Assembly (NCBI GenBank): GCA_026003075.1 | Contig: BPGO01000003.1 | Location: 276,025 to 340,024 of the forward strand | Origin: Fimbriimonadales bacterium | Lineage (GTDB): Bacteria; Armatimonadota; Fimbriimonadia; Fimbriimonadales; GBS-DC | Direction of reading: 5' to 3' | Length of the DNA stretch: 64,000 nucleotides | Shown: positions 1 to 8,388 of the stretch, piece after piece | Numbering within the stretch: position 1 is the first letter of the stretch | How the letters are laid out: the number at the start of each line of letters is the position of its first letter | Translations under genes and position numbers: made by a program | Notes under the pieces: model-generated | The model's input: only the letters and a program-made list of their open reading frames with translations | The model's database searches: none | What the model was told of the DNA's origin: nothing

Positions 1-2
1 AT

Positions 3-1121
3 TGGCGTGCCTTGTTGGAGGCGCCGATACTGGTGCTTGCGGAAGGCGCGGAAACCCTCAACGATGCACAGCTGCGTGCGCTGCGCTTGTGGCTGAACGC
101 GGGAGGTACTTTAGTGCTTAGCCTGGGCGCGTTTTCCAGTTGGCGGGCGACGCCGTTCGCCCCCCTTATCACAGCGGAGCCGCATGGCTTGTTTACGCCG
201 TTTATGCCCGATATGCCACAGATCGAACTGTCTTGGCGAAGGGTCGGCCAGGGGATGCTCCTCCTCTTCTCAGGGGATATTGGGTCGGCTCAGTGGCGCG
301 CCCGCCCCGAACTGCTGACGATGTTCCAAACGATTGCGTCTTCCAGTCGTCTCCCCTCGGAGTTGCTGACACGGCGCGTGGAGGCGGGTACGGAAGGTTT
401 TGTGGGGGCTATGCCCTATGAGCGACTGGACGGCGGCATGGTAGTATTGGCGTTGTATGGGCTTGGGGTGTGGGTGCTGAGTGCGTGGTTGCGTCGCCGG
501 CGGCGGTTGGCAGCGGTGTTTAAGCCGTTGGTCGGATTGACGGTGCTGAGTTGCGTTGTTGTGTGGCTGTTGGCGCCTCGCTTGCCACAAGATCAGCCTA
601 TCGTCTACCGCGCGGTGCTTCAAAGTGCAATCCAGCCAACCGTAGAAGCAGGGGTCCTGATGGCGCATCTTGAAGCGGGACGCCATCAGATTACGCTCCC
701 TGAAGACGCCTTCGTGGTCAGCATCCAGGTGCAGCCTTTCACGCCGATTGTCATCCGAGATGCCGCAGCGCCCCAGCTGGAGCTCCACTGCAAGAGCCAC
801 ACGCGCGTTGCCATTGGGTTCGTATGTCCTGTGGAACAACCGCCGCGGGTGCAACTGCAGCGATCAGGATGGTTTGCCACGCTCCGCAACCTTACGAACG
901 AACCGCTCCAATCGCTGCAGTTCTATGACGACTGGTTCCTAATGGGCGAATCGGTACCGCATCAACACATAGAATCGCTTCCGCCCCGTCAACAAGCGCG
1001 CTGTCGAGTATCTAAATCCAGCTCATGGCTTCGAACGCCTTTACCCCCCAGCGAGGCTTCGGTTTTCATTGAGGGCAAACCCGTGCAGGAGGTGCGCTCC
1101 TTGTGGGCATCCATTCCCTAA
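3..1121 (+). CDS. Membrane protein, 5' partial
   Basis: The reading frame is open to the left edge, so the true start lies outside the window; a TTG at 12 is only an internal candidate. The first part (an ALRLWLNAGGTLVLSLG stretch) resembles the glutamine-amidotransferase-like fold found in bacterial membrane proteins that act beside ABC-2 exporters. Two hydrophobic helices follow at roughly residues 140-190 of the visible part, separated by a WLRRRRR basic loop, and then a beta-rich C-terminal domain of about 170 residues. It overlaps the next gene by 19 bp, and three membrane genes follow each other on the plus strand, so they are probably one operon. Substrate and function are unknown; the ABC-exporter link is inferred from the neighbours. 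Confidence 0.6.
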   Translation, partial: WRALLEAPILVLAEGAETLNDAQLRALRLWLNAGGTLVLSLGAFSSWRATPFAPLITAEPHGLFTPFMPDMPQIELSWRRVGQGMLLLFSGDIGSAQWRARPELLTMFQTIASSSRLPSELLTRRVEAGTEGFVGAMPYERLDGGMVVLALYGLGVWVLSAWLRRRRRLAAVFKPLVGLTVLSCVVVWLLAPRLPQDQPIVYRAVLQSAIQPTVEAGVLMAHLEAGRHQITLPEDAFVVSIQVQPFTPIVIRDAAAPQLELHCKSHTRVAIGFVCPVEQPPRVQLQRSGWFATLRNLTNEPLQSLQFYDDWFLMGESVPHQHIESLPPRQQARCRVSKSSSWLRTPLPPSEASVFIEGKPVQEVRSLWASIP

Positions 1122-2143
1122 AGCGCTGGTGGCGTGCGTTTTTCGCGGAGAACCCGGTTGTGTGGCTGCTGCGTCGGGCGTTTCTGTTTGACCTCATGCG
1201 CAGTTTGGACACGCGCGCGAGCTCCGTGATACGCCAATATGAGCAAGCGGTTCGGCGTGGGGATTGGGAACACGGGCGTGTCTTGTTTGCGCACATTGCT
1301 CAACGCTGGCGTATTCCGCCCCTACCCCAATCGTTCTGGCTACGCGGCGATCGGTGGGCGTTCGTGTGTTTGTCGTTAGTGGGGTTGTTTTTTCTGGGCG
1401 CACTGTGGTGGTCTGGCTGGTGGGGCGTGTTGCACGGCAAACCCTTCGTGTTGGTATCTGTGCTGGCGTTTATGAATCTGCTTCCATTTTTCTACAGTTC
1501 GCTCCCGAACCTGTTGATACGCGAGCATGCGAACGGCACTTCGGTTTTTTTGCGCCTGACGCCGTTAAGCGGGCGCGATTTGCTCTGGGGAGCGTATGCC
1601 GCGTATGTCGTGGGGGGTGTGGTACGGCTCTATCTTTCGTGGTGCGCGCCTATCCTACTCACTTTAGGGTATCTCGTCTATGGTTCTCTAATTATGGCGT
1701 TGGGCATCTATCTGCAGGTAGGGCTGTGTCTTGTGATGACGGGGTTGCTTTGGCAGGTGGTGATGGGTTTATGCGCCACGCAGCGGATGACGCTACTATG
1801 GATGGTGGGCTATACCCTGTTCGTGGTGGTCATCAGCATAGGCGCGTGGTCGGGTGGAGTAGCGATTGTGGGCATCTATAATCAAGTGGGCATCTTGGAG
1901 CGAATGAGTACCATGCCCTTCTGGGGATGGGTTCTCCAGCCTGCGTTCTGGATGTCGGTGGTACTGCCGAGCGCCTGTGTGTTGATGGCGCCCTTAATCA
2001 CACAGCCGCTGTGGGGGCTAATTCAGGCTGTGTTTTGGGTGGGCGCTTGGCGTGTGTTAGAGCCGTTGGCAGTGCGTCGTCTGCAGCGCATGCTGAACGC
2101 TCCTGAACCCGAGCCGCAGTCGCAGGAGGGTGCATGGTGGTAA
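1103..2143 (+). CDS. ABC-2-like multi-pass membrane protein
   Basis: The gene starts at GTG 1103 with AGGAGGTG about 9 nt upstream, inside the end of the preceding gene. The 346-residue product has a cytoplasmic N-terminal part of about 85 residues rich in Arg and Trp, then at least six hydrophobic helices. The soluble-helical-then-membrane layout and the motif LLIREHANGTSVFLRLTPLSGRDLLWG, where a short amphipathic segment precedes a helix, recall permease subunits of ABC-2 exporters. No ATPase gene is visible; it may lie left of the window. The stop codon overlaps the start of the next gene by 10 bp, which supports translational coupling. The specific substrate cannot be told. Confidence 0.6.
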   Translation: MGIHSLKRWWRAFFAENPVVWLLRRAFLFDLMRSLDTRASSVIRQYEQAVRRGDWEHGRVLFAHIAQRWRIPPLPQSFWLRGDRWAFVCLSLVGLFFLGALWWSGWWGVLHGKPFVLVSVLAFMNLLPFFYSSLPNLLIREHANGTSVFLRLTPLSGRDLLWGAYAAYVVGGVVRLYLSWCAPILLTLGYLVYGSLIMALGIYLQVGLCLVMTGLLWQVVMGLCATQRMTLLWMVGYTLFVVVISIGAWSGGVAIVGIYNQVGILERMSTMPFWGWVLQPAFWMSVVLPSACVLMAPLITQPLWGLIQAVFWVGAWRVLEPLAVRRLQRMLNAPEPEPQSQEGAWW

Positions 2144-3750
2144 GCAGTGCGTGGATTGTGTTTCGTGTAGAGTATCGGCGGTTCGTGCGCACGCGCCGCG
2201 CTTGGGTCTTTATTCTCAGTATTCTGGTTGTGGGGTGGCTGCTCGCGTTTGGGGTCTGGCTTCTGGCTCGATCCGCACCGCTGGCGGCGCAGCAGTTGTT
2301 AGGCTTGTCTTATATGCCTGCTGGACTGATAGGCTGCTTGGCAGGGCTGCCGAGTCTGTTTGCAGGGGTCTTGGGGCTGCGCATGGTTCAAGATGTCTAT
2401 AAAACGCATCTCCTGCCGGACCTATACTTGACCGAACTGCATCCGCTGGGTGTGTTGATAGGGCGTGCGCTGGCGACCACCGCACTGGCGGGGGTGTCGC
2501 TCCTCACGCTTACCCCGGCGGCGTTGTGGCTCTGTGCGTTAATCGGTGTCTCGCCGTGGCTGTGGGTCGGGACGGTACTGCTGGCGTTGGCATCGTATGG
2601 CTTCGGCTTTAGCTACGATGCGTTCTCCCTACGCGAAGCACAATTGGCGCCCCTTATCGAGGCGACGCCATTGATCGGGCGCACCAGCAGAACGCTTAGC
2701 CTTCTCGGAACATGGGTATTCCTTGCTTGGATGCTCTTTGGGTTAGGCGCGATTCTTGTTCCAGAAGCGCATCGGTTGGCAGGTCTGCCTGTATGGGCGT
2801 TCTTCGCGTTCACAGCCCCGATGCTCTTATGGTACGGCAATTGGGGGGCGGTGTTGCTGGGGTTGGTGTTGACCCTCGGCGCGACGATGGTGTTGCTTGT
2901 GGGCGCTGCCCAGTGGCGCGGTTGGTGGTCGGATACAGCGTACCGATGGACTCGCATCGTGGGGACGGTTTGGTGGACAGCGCTAATTGTCCTCACTGTG
3001 GCGCCGCTTGCCACAATGACGCGCAGCGCCGCTGCTGTAGAGCATCTCTTACTCGCAAGCATGCTCGGTGTTGCCTTGCTCAACCTGTGGATTGCTCCTG
3101 CCTTAGGCTACTACGGCGTGGGGCGTCGCCCACGCGCCGTGCGCGGTGCGTTGCCCTACCCATGGGGCGGCGTTGTGTGGCAGTGGGGACTTCAGTGGCT
3201 CACGACCGTCACGCTCTACGGGGTGGTGGGATGGGCGTCCGGATACTGGGTCGCATGGGAGCGTTGGGGGTTCTGGGCAGTCTATACTTGGCTGGGGGTA
3301 ACGGTGCTCGCGCAAGTCCTCACAGTGGACTACTTAAGGAATGCCGCGTTCTGGCATCCGCAAAAAGAATCGCTTTTGGGACAGCGCTGGCTGCAAACTC
3401 ATACCCAGCACGTTTGGTACGAATCGCTGGCACAGACGGTTGGTTCGGGCATAACAGCCCTGTTTACTTTTCTCGGAGTGCTCCTCGGTTTGAGGTTCTT
3501 GCTGCGAAGCCTGGACGCGATGCTTGGGGGAGTACCGCTCTTATTAATTTTGGCGGACTGGTTCCCGCGCTTGCATCCGTGGTGGGGGTTCTACCAAGAA
3601 TGGCGAGGTATCGGCGATAACTGGCTCTATGTAGTCTACTTAATTCTCTTAACGCCGATGTTATGGGGTCGGCTTTTGCGTTGGCGCTCTTTCAAGAAGG
3701 CAGGCGAACCGAGAGAGCCTTCTGGCGCAGGGCAAGGAGGTGACGCCTGA
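2134..3750 (+). CDS. ABC-2-like multi-pass membrane protein
   Basis: The ATG at 2134 has AGGAGGG 3-9 nt upstream and overlaps the preceding stop. The 538-residue product has about twelve hydrophobic segments spread over its whole length and a charged C-terminal tail. The early segment MVQDVYKTHLLPDLYLTELH resembles the coupling region that ABC-2 permeases place after the first helices, and the previous gene carries a similar region (TSVFLRLTPLSGRDLL). The two genes may therefore encode a heteromeric permease. The gene ends 15 bp from the convergent glmS stop, and no clear terminator hairpin is seen in that gap. The annotation as permease is by architecture only. Confidence 0.6.
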   Translation: MVVSSAWIVFRVEYRRFVRTRRAWVFILSILVVGWLLAFGVWLLARSAPLAAQQLLGLSYMPAGLIGCLAGLPSLFAGVLGLRMVQDVYKTHLLPDLYLTELHPLGVLIGRALATTALAGVSLLTLTPAALWLCALIGVSPWLWVGTVLLALASYGFGFSYDAFSLREAQLAPLIEATPLIGRTSRTLSLLGTWVFLAWMLFGLGAILVPEAHRLAGLPVWAFFAFTAPMLLWYGNWGAVLLGLVLTLGATMVLLVGAAQWRGWWSDTAYRWTRIVGTVWWTALIVLTVAPLATMTRSAAAVEHLLLASMLGVALLNLWIAPALGYYGVGRRPRAVRGALPYPWGGVVWQWGLQWLTTVTLYGVVGWASGYWVAWERWGFWAVYTWLGVTVLAQVLTVDYLRNAAFWHPQKESLLGQRWLQTHTQHVWYESLAQTVGSGITALFTFLGVLLGLRFLLRSLDAMLGGVPLLLILADWFPRLHPWWGFYQEWRGIGDNWLYVVYLILLTPMLWGRLLRWRSFKKAGEPREPSGAGQGGDA

Positions 3751-3765
3751 CCCGTGCCGCCCCCC

Positions 3766-5598
3766 TCACTCCACCGTCACGCTCTTTGCCAAGTTGCGCG
3801 GTTGGTCGATTTCGCAGCCGCGCAAACGCGCCACATGATACGCGAACAACTGGAGCACGGGAATAGTGGTCAGCGGTGCGAGTTCCTCAAGGATAGGCTT
3901 CGGCACGAACACCGTGTAGTCGGCTTCTTGGGGCAGCAGTTCATCGCCCTCGACGGTCACCAAGAACACCGTGCCCTGACGCGCCTTAATCTCTTTGAGG
4001 TTGCCCAGCAATTTCTCACGCGTGCGCTCTTGGGTGGCGATAATGACCGCAATTACCCCTGGCTCCACCAAGGCGAGCGGACCGTGTTTCATCTCGCCTG
4101 CAGGCGGTTCTTGGGTGGGCACATAGGCGATTTCCTTGATCTTGAGCGCACCCTCCATCGCCACATAGGCGTCCACGCCGCGCCCTAAATAGAACGCGAG
4201 CGGCGTCCGGTACAGTTGCGCGGCGATTTGGCGCACCTGGGGCTCGGTCTCCAGCGCGCGGGCAATCAGCGAGGGCATCTGCATCAACCCCTTCACCCCC
4301 TCCGAGTAGACCTGCATCGGCAACGTGCCGTTAATCGAAGCCAGATACAACCCCAGCAGGTACAACACAGCCACTTGGGTGCTGTAGGCTTTGGTGGACG
4401 CGACGGAGATTTCGGGACCCGCTTGGGTGTAAATCACATGGTCGCACTCGCGGGCGATGCTGCTGCCCACCACATTCACGATACCGAGCGTGGTATAGCC
4501 CGCCTCGCGACATAAGCGGAGCGCGGCGAGGGTGTCCGCCGTCTCACCCGATTGACTGATAAACACTGCCAGCGTGTTGGGCTGCAAGATGGGGTCGCCG
4601 TAGCGGAACTCGGAGGAGTAGTACACCTCCACAGGGCGGCGCAACCAGCGTTCCAGCGCGTGCTTGCCGATGAGACCCGCGTGATATGCGGTACCACACG
4701 CCACAATCAGGATGCGCCGAAACTTCTGCCAGTCCTCCACCTCCAGTTTGAGCTCGGGGAACTGGATACCGCCGTTGGGCTTGAGCCTGCCCCGAAGCGT
4801 ATCACGCACAGCTTCGGGCTGCTCCAGAATCTCTTTGATCATAAAATGCTCGTGCCCACCCTTTTCGGCGGCTTCGGCAGACCAGGTGATTTCCACAGGG
4901 GGGCGTTCCACGGGTGCGCCGTCGAGGCGTGAGAGTCTCACCGAATCGCGCGTGACTACACCCACATCGCCGTTCTCCAGCAGGATGACGCGCCGCGTGT
5001 AGGGCAACAGCGCGGGAATGTCGGACGCGATGAAGTTTTCGCCCTCACCCAAGCCAATCACGAGGGGCGAATCGTTGCGAGCGACCACCACACGGTCGGG
5101 ATAGTCCGTAAACAGCACGGCAATCGCATACGAGCCGCGCACGGGCTGCAACGCGCGTCGCACCGCCTCTTCGGGGGCATAGCCCTGCCCTAGCTGTTCT
5201 TCGATCAGGTGCGCCAGCACCTCCGTATCGGTCTCCGAACGGAACTGATGCCCCCGCGCGAGCAGTTCCTGCTTGAGCTCCAGATAGTTCTCAATGATGC
5301 CGTTATGCACGACGGCGACGCGCCCTTGTTCGTCGGTATGGGGGTGGGCGTTTGGATCGTTCGGAATGCCGTGCGTCGCCCAGCGCGTGTGGGAAACCGC
5401 CAATCCGTGCGCCTCCACGCCGTTCAGCAAGTCACTGAGCTGCTGAATCTTGCCCGCACGCTTCATGACCTGCAGCGTTTCACCGCCCCAGAACGCGACG
5501 CCCGCTGAATCATAGCCCCGATATTCCAACCGTTTCAGGGTATCCAGCGCGACCTCCAGGGCTGGACGCGACCCGATATAGCCCGTGATTCCACACAT
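3766..5598 (-). CDS. glmS: Glucosamine-6-phosphate synthase (isomerizing)
   Basis: This enzyme makes glucosamine-6-phosphate from fructose-6-phosphate and glutamine, the first committed step to UDP-GlcNAc for peptidoglycan and LPS. The start is set at the ATG of MCGITGYIG, because the class II glutamine amidotransferase needs Cys as residue 2 (the nucleophile after Met removal); a longer open frame upstream adds 14 unsupported residues. The glutaminase domain spans about residues 1-240, and the two SIS sugar-isomerase domains follow with CGTAYHAG, SQSGETADTL and STKAYSTQV. The C-terminal GCEIDQPRNLAKSVTVE carries the conserved Lys needed by the isomerase. Length, 610 aa, is typical. No glmS ribozyme can fit in the 22-nt leader. 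Confidence 0.97.
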   Translation of the reverse strand: MCGITGYIGSRPALEVALDTLKRLEYRGYDSAGVAFWGGETLQVMKRAGKIQQLSDLLNGVEAHGLAVSHTRWATHGIPNDPNAHPHTDEQGRVAVVHNGIIENYLELKQELLARGHQFRSETDTEVLAHLIEEQLGQGYAPEEAVRRALQPVRGSYAIAVLFTDYPDRVVVARNDSPLVIGLGEGENFIASDIPALLPYTRRVILLENGDVGVVTRDSVRLSRLDGAPVERPPVEITWSAEAAEKGGHEHFMIKEILEQPEAVRDTLRGRLKPNGGIQFPELKLEVEDWQKFRRILIVACGTAYHAGLIGKHALERWLRRPVEVYYSSEFRYGDPILQPNTLAVFISQSGETADTLAALRLCREAGYTTLGIVNVVGSSIARECDHVIYTQAGPEISVASTKAYSTQVAVLYLLGLYLASINGTLPMQVYSEGVKGLMQMPSLIARALETEPQVRQIAAQLYRTPLAFYLGRGVDAYVAMEGALKIKEIAYVPTQEPPAGEMKHGPLALVEPGVIAVIIATQERTREKLLGNLKEIKARQGTVFLVTVEGDELLPQEADYTVFVPKPILEELAPLTTIPVLQLFAYHVARLRGCEIDQPRNLAKSVTVE

Positions 5599-5620
5599 AA
5601 CGATAGATCCTCTCATGGGG

Positions 5621-5626
5621 ATTATA
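5621..5626 (-). promoter_or_regulatory. -10 box of glmS
   Basis: A perfect TATAAT (minus strand) lies 22 nt upstream of the glmS ATG. The leader contains GAGAGG as a ribosome binding site. No convincing -35 hexamer was found. Confidence 0.6.
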
Positions 5627-5738
5627 CCATTCCGAAACAACCGCTAAGCGAACTGCCCGCTTTTTCGCCTTTTTTGAGTCGGTTATCACAGGAAGCCCAG
5701 TGAGGAGGCTTCCACTGACAACGATGGAGGTGCATTCG

Positions 5739-5922
5739 ATGAAACAAGCAAACCTTCGATGGAGCCTGTCGGCATCACTTCGCCAGCTTGGCAGGTACAG
5801 CGATTCTGTATGACCAAACCTTCAGCCAAAGCTTCACCGTGCTCGTGCCTGAGCCTGCCAGTATGATTGCGCTGGGCACGGGGTTGGTCGGGCTCCTTGC
5901 TGCGCGCCGACGACGCAAGTAG
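5739..5922 (+). pseudogene. Remnant of a PEP-CTERM anchored protein
   Basis: An ATG at 5739 with TGGAGGTG about 8 nt upstream opens a short frame (MKQANLRWSLSASL) that ends after 24 codons. In another frame the same stretch ends with VPEPASMIALGTGLVGLLAA followed by RRRRK and a stop at 5920-5922. That is a complete PEP-CTERM sorting signal: the VPEP motif, a hydrophobic helix and a basic tail, as recognised by exosortase systems. The start and the sorting tail survive, but the body of the protein is missing and the frames no longer match. I read this as an internal deletion with frameshift in an extracellular protein gene. The motif is clear; the history is inference. Confidence 0.7.
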
Positions 5923-6116
5923 CCTTTTATAAATCCTTACCCTTACTTTCCGCCCTCCTCGTCTGCAAAGGGCGAGGGGGGCTTGAGTACGCATCGCCAA
6001 GACACCGTAAGTGACGGAGGATCCCTCTGTATGAGCGCGCCTTTCACCTCTATACGGGTATCCTCCCCTCGCACAAGCGCAAAGCCGTTCGACAGCACCG
6101 ACGCCATCATACCCGG

Positions 6117-6122
6117 TATAAT
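6117..6122 (+). promoter_or_regulatory. -10 box upstream of the amidase gene
   Basis: GGTATAAT occurs 56 nt before the chosen amidase start, giving a leader of about 50 nt. No recognisable -35 element was found. Confidence 0.5.
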
Positions 6123-6178
6123 CTCGGGTTGGGTTGACCATCCGAGATCCTGGTATCGCAGCAGTCGGGAGGCTCTTT

Positions 6179-6856
6179 ATGGCACGCAAGATAGAACGAA
6201 TCGTGTGGCATACTGCGGCACATGGACGCGACGGTCAAGCGTTTGATACTACCGCCGCGCAGATGGACCAGTGGCATCGCGAGCGCGGCTGGAGCGAAAT
6301 CGGCTATAATGTGGTCATCCGCTTCGACGGTACGATTGAAAAAGGACGCGACCCGCGCAAAATCCCCGCAGGAGTCGCTGGCATCAATGAGACCACCTAC
6401 CACCTCTGTTTTTCTGGGCATGGCGACATTGCCCCGCTGACCCCGCAGCAACTGCAAAGCGGCGTGCAGCATACCATCGCGATGCTCCAGAAATATGGCT
6501 TGACGGAGCGGTTCCTGAACGAACCGGAGGGGCTTATAGTCATGGGGCATCGCGAGGTGAACGAGCTGGTCAAGCGAGGTTTAGCTCCCACACCCACTCT
6601 TAAGACCTGTCCCGGAAAGTTGGTGGATATGAATCAAATCCGCCTTCTGATACGCCAGCGGCTCATATCGATGCCTGCGGCGACCTACACCTACGATTCC
6701 CATGCGGCAGGGGAGCTTTTTGAGGGGCTACGACAAGTGTACAGCGCTGCAGCGCGCCTGAAACTGCCCGAGGAGACGCTCGCTGCTTTGAACCAGTTCC
6801 GGAAGCAGCCCGAGGTGGATGCACTCATCGATCGGTGGCTTCAGGAAAATCGCTAA
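6179..6856 (+). CDS. N-acetylmuramoyl-L-alanine amidase (amidase_2 family)
   Basis: The product is a peptidoglycan amidase of the zinc-dependent T7-lysozyme/PGRP-like family. The expected metal ligands are present: His in IVWHTAA near residue 11, His in VMGHREV near residue 123 and Cys in LKTCPGKLVD about 20 residues later. The ATG at 6179 was chosen because GGGAGG precedes it by about 8 nt; a longer frame from 6134 has no such signal. The catalytic domain covers about residues 1-155, and the remaining 70 residues are helical and unassigned. There is no signal peptide, so it is either cytosolic (recycling or prophage-type lysin) or exported by another route. It stands alone between the PEP-CTERM remnant and a convergent regulator gene. 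Confidence 0.85.
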   Translation: MARKIERIVWHTAAHGRDGQAFDTTAAQMDQWHRERGWSEIGYNVVIRFDGTIEKGRDPRKIPAGVAGINETTYHLCFSGHGDIAPLTPQQLQSGVQHTIAMLQKYGLTERFLNEPEGLIVMGHREVNELVKRGLAPTPTLKTCPGKLVDMNQIRLLIRQRLISMPAATYTYDSHAAGELFEGLRQVYSAAARLKLPEETLAALNQFRKQPEVDALIDRWLQENR

Positions 6857-6969
6857 CCTTGCATCCGTTTCAGGGATACTCGTCGCGCTTTATGAGGATG
6901 GCTTGCGTGGCGTTTTCCCAGTGCGCTTCGAGGTAGGTTAGGCGTGTTGGGACAAGACCATGAGGGGCG

Positions 6970-8271
6970 TCATGCGCCCGTAATCCGATGGATCCATCGG
7001 AGCGTGCGTTGGAGCGCGTGGTCGTCGGCGATTTGCCTGGCTTGCTCCAGCGCGTCCTGCGCCTGCCCCAGACGCCCAAGCGCGTGGCAGACCTCGTACA
7101 GCGTCATCAGGTAGTTCACTTGCGTGGCGGGGAGCGGGTTCTCTGGCGGCGTCAAAAGCTCCATCGCGTGATGGGGTTGTCCGACTCGGGTAAGCACCAG
7201 TGCGCGGGAGATACACTCGTGTTGACGCTCAGCGAGATTGTCGGAGCGCTGCAAACTTTGAAGCCCGTGTTCGGCGGCACCCAGCGCTTCGTCGGAGCGA
7301 CGCGCTTGAGCGTAATATTCCGCCATGCCCCGATAGAACCACGATTCGTACTCGGGCCACGGCGCAAACTGAGGCAGCCAATCGTGCAGAATCGACGCTG
7401 CTTCCAGAAGCCGTTTCTCGGTCAGTTCGGTGGTTTCAGCGCACTCGATAGCAATTGCCATAATTAGCCATGCGGCGTTGCGTGGGAACGGGCGTTCCCT
7501 GTCCAGCAGGCGTAGTCCGCGATAGGCATAGTTGGACGCCTGAGATACGCGCCCGTGCAGAGTGTACCACTGGCAGCAGAGCGTGTAGACCCACTGCAAG
7601 AGCGCGCCGTGTTGCGGGTATCGGCGCACATGCCACCATGTCTGCCCTTCCAGTGTTAGGAGGCGCAGTTCCATCCCTTCGGTCGCGCCTTGCCACAGCA
7701 GCTGTTTCAACGCTTCCGCCTGCATTTCGAGCGCGGTGGCGTCTTCCCGACCGGGGTGTGGGCTTGGGGGCGCAAGCCAGAGCGAGCGTGTGAGGATAAA
7801 GGCGACCTCCTCCGGCGTGGCTTGCAAGACATAACAGAGCGCGTGCAGGTGTTCATCCGACGGGATGATGTGCGACCGCTCCCAATCGCGCACGCTGCGT
7901 TCCGACACTTCCAGCGCACAGGACACCTGAGCGACGCTCCAGCCGCGGCGCAGGCGCAGAGCGCGCAACAGGTCGCCCAGCAACGGCGGGTTCAGCTCCC
8001 CAGACGGGTGAGGCATTTGGCGGGTCAGTTGTTGCAGAGTAGCTAAGGCGCGCGGCGCATGCAGCAGGCGCAACGCCTCCAAGCGCTCCGCTGCAGAAAC
8101 GCCCATCGCTTGAAGCACTTGCTCCAATTCCGGAATCGAAGGGCGCGTCTGCTCACGCTCCCAACGGTTCACAGTGCTGGGCGACAGGCGCGCACGCCGC
8201 GCCAACTGATGCTGCGACAACCCCCGCTGCTGGCGCGCCCGGCGAATCCACGCGCCAATCGTTTGCGCCAT
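6970..8271 (-). CDS. Transcriptional regulator with two XRE helix-turn-helix domains and a TPR-like C-terminus
   Basis: The ATG at 8271 (MAQTIGAWIRRARQQRGLSQ) has AGGAGG six to seven nt upstream, and a CATAAT box lies about 18 nt further out. The first XRE domain is at residues 3-60 and contains LSQHQLARRARLSPSTVNRW. A second, about residues 100-165, contains WSVAQVSCALEVSERSVRDW. The rest, to residue 433, is helical with tetratricopeptide-like spacing (for example RRSDEALGAAEHGLQSLQ and GRLGQAQDALEQARQIADDH). Two tandem HTH domains on one chain are unusual and would let one monomer contact two half-sites. It is divergent from the HAF-repeat gene with only 117 bp between them, so regulation of that gene is plausible but unproven. 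Confidence 0.85.
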   Translation of the reverse strand: MAQTIGAWIRRARQQRGLSQHQLARRARLSPSTVNRWEREQTRPSIPELEQVLQAMGVSAAERLEALRLLHAPRALATLQQLTRQMPHPSGELNPPLLGDLLRALRLRRGWSVAQVSCALEVSERSVRDWERSHIIPSDEHLHALCYVLQATPEEVAFILTRSLWLAPPSPHPGREDATALEMQAEALKQLLWQGATEGMELRLLTLEGQTWWHVRRYPQHGALLQWVYTLCCQWYTLHGRVSQASNYAYRGLRLLDRERPFPRNAAWLIMAIAIECAETTELTEKRLLEAASILHDWLPQFAPWPEYESWFYRGMAEYYAQARRSDEALGAAEHGLQSLQRSDNLAERQHECISRALVLTRVGQPHHAMELLTPPENPLPATQVNYLMTLYEVCHALGRLGQAQDALEQARQIADDHALQRTLRWIHRITGA

Positions 8272-8388
8272 CCCGATGCCTCCTACTCTATTATGCCCCA
8301 TGAACGCCTCGTATTTTGCAATTTCACCTCCATGCACCTTCTACGCCCCTAAAGTGGGCTATCCTAAGTGTAGGCAGGAGATGAGACC

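Noticed and set aside
3754-5508. Long plus-strand open frames opposite glmS
   Set aside because: They mirror the codon pattern of glmS, lack ribosome binding sites and have low-complexity composition.
5599-5640. glmS ribozyme or riboswitch in the glmS leader
   Set aside because: Only 22 nt separate the -10 box from the start codon, far too short for the ribozyme.
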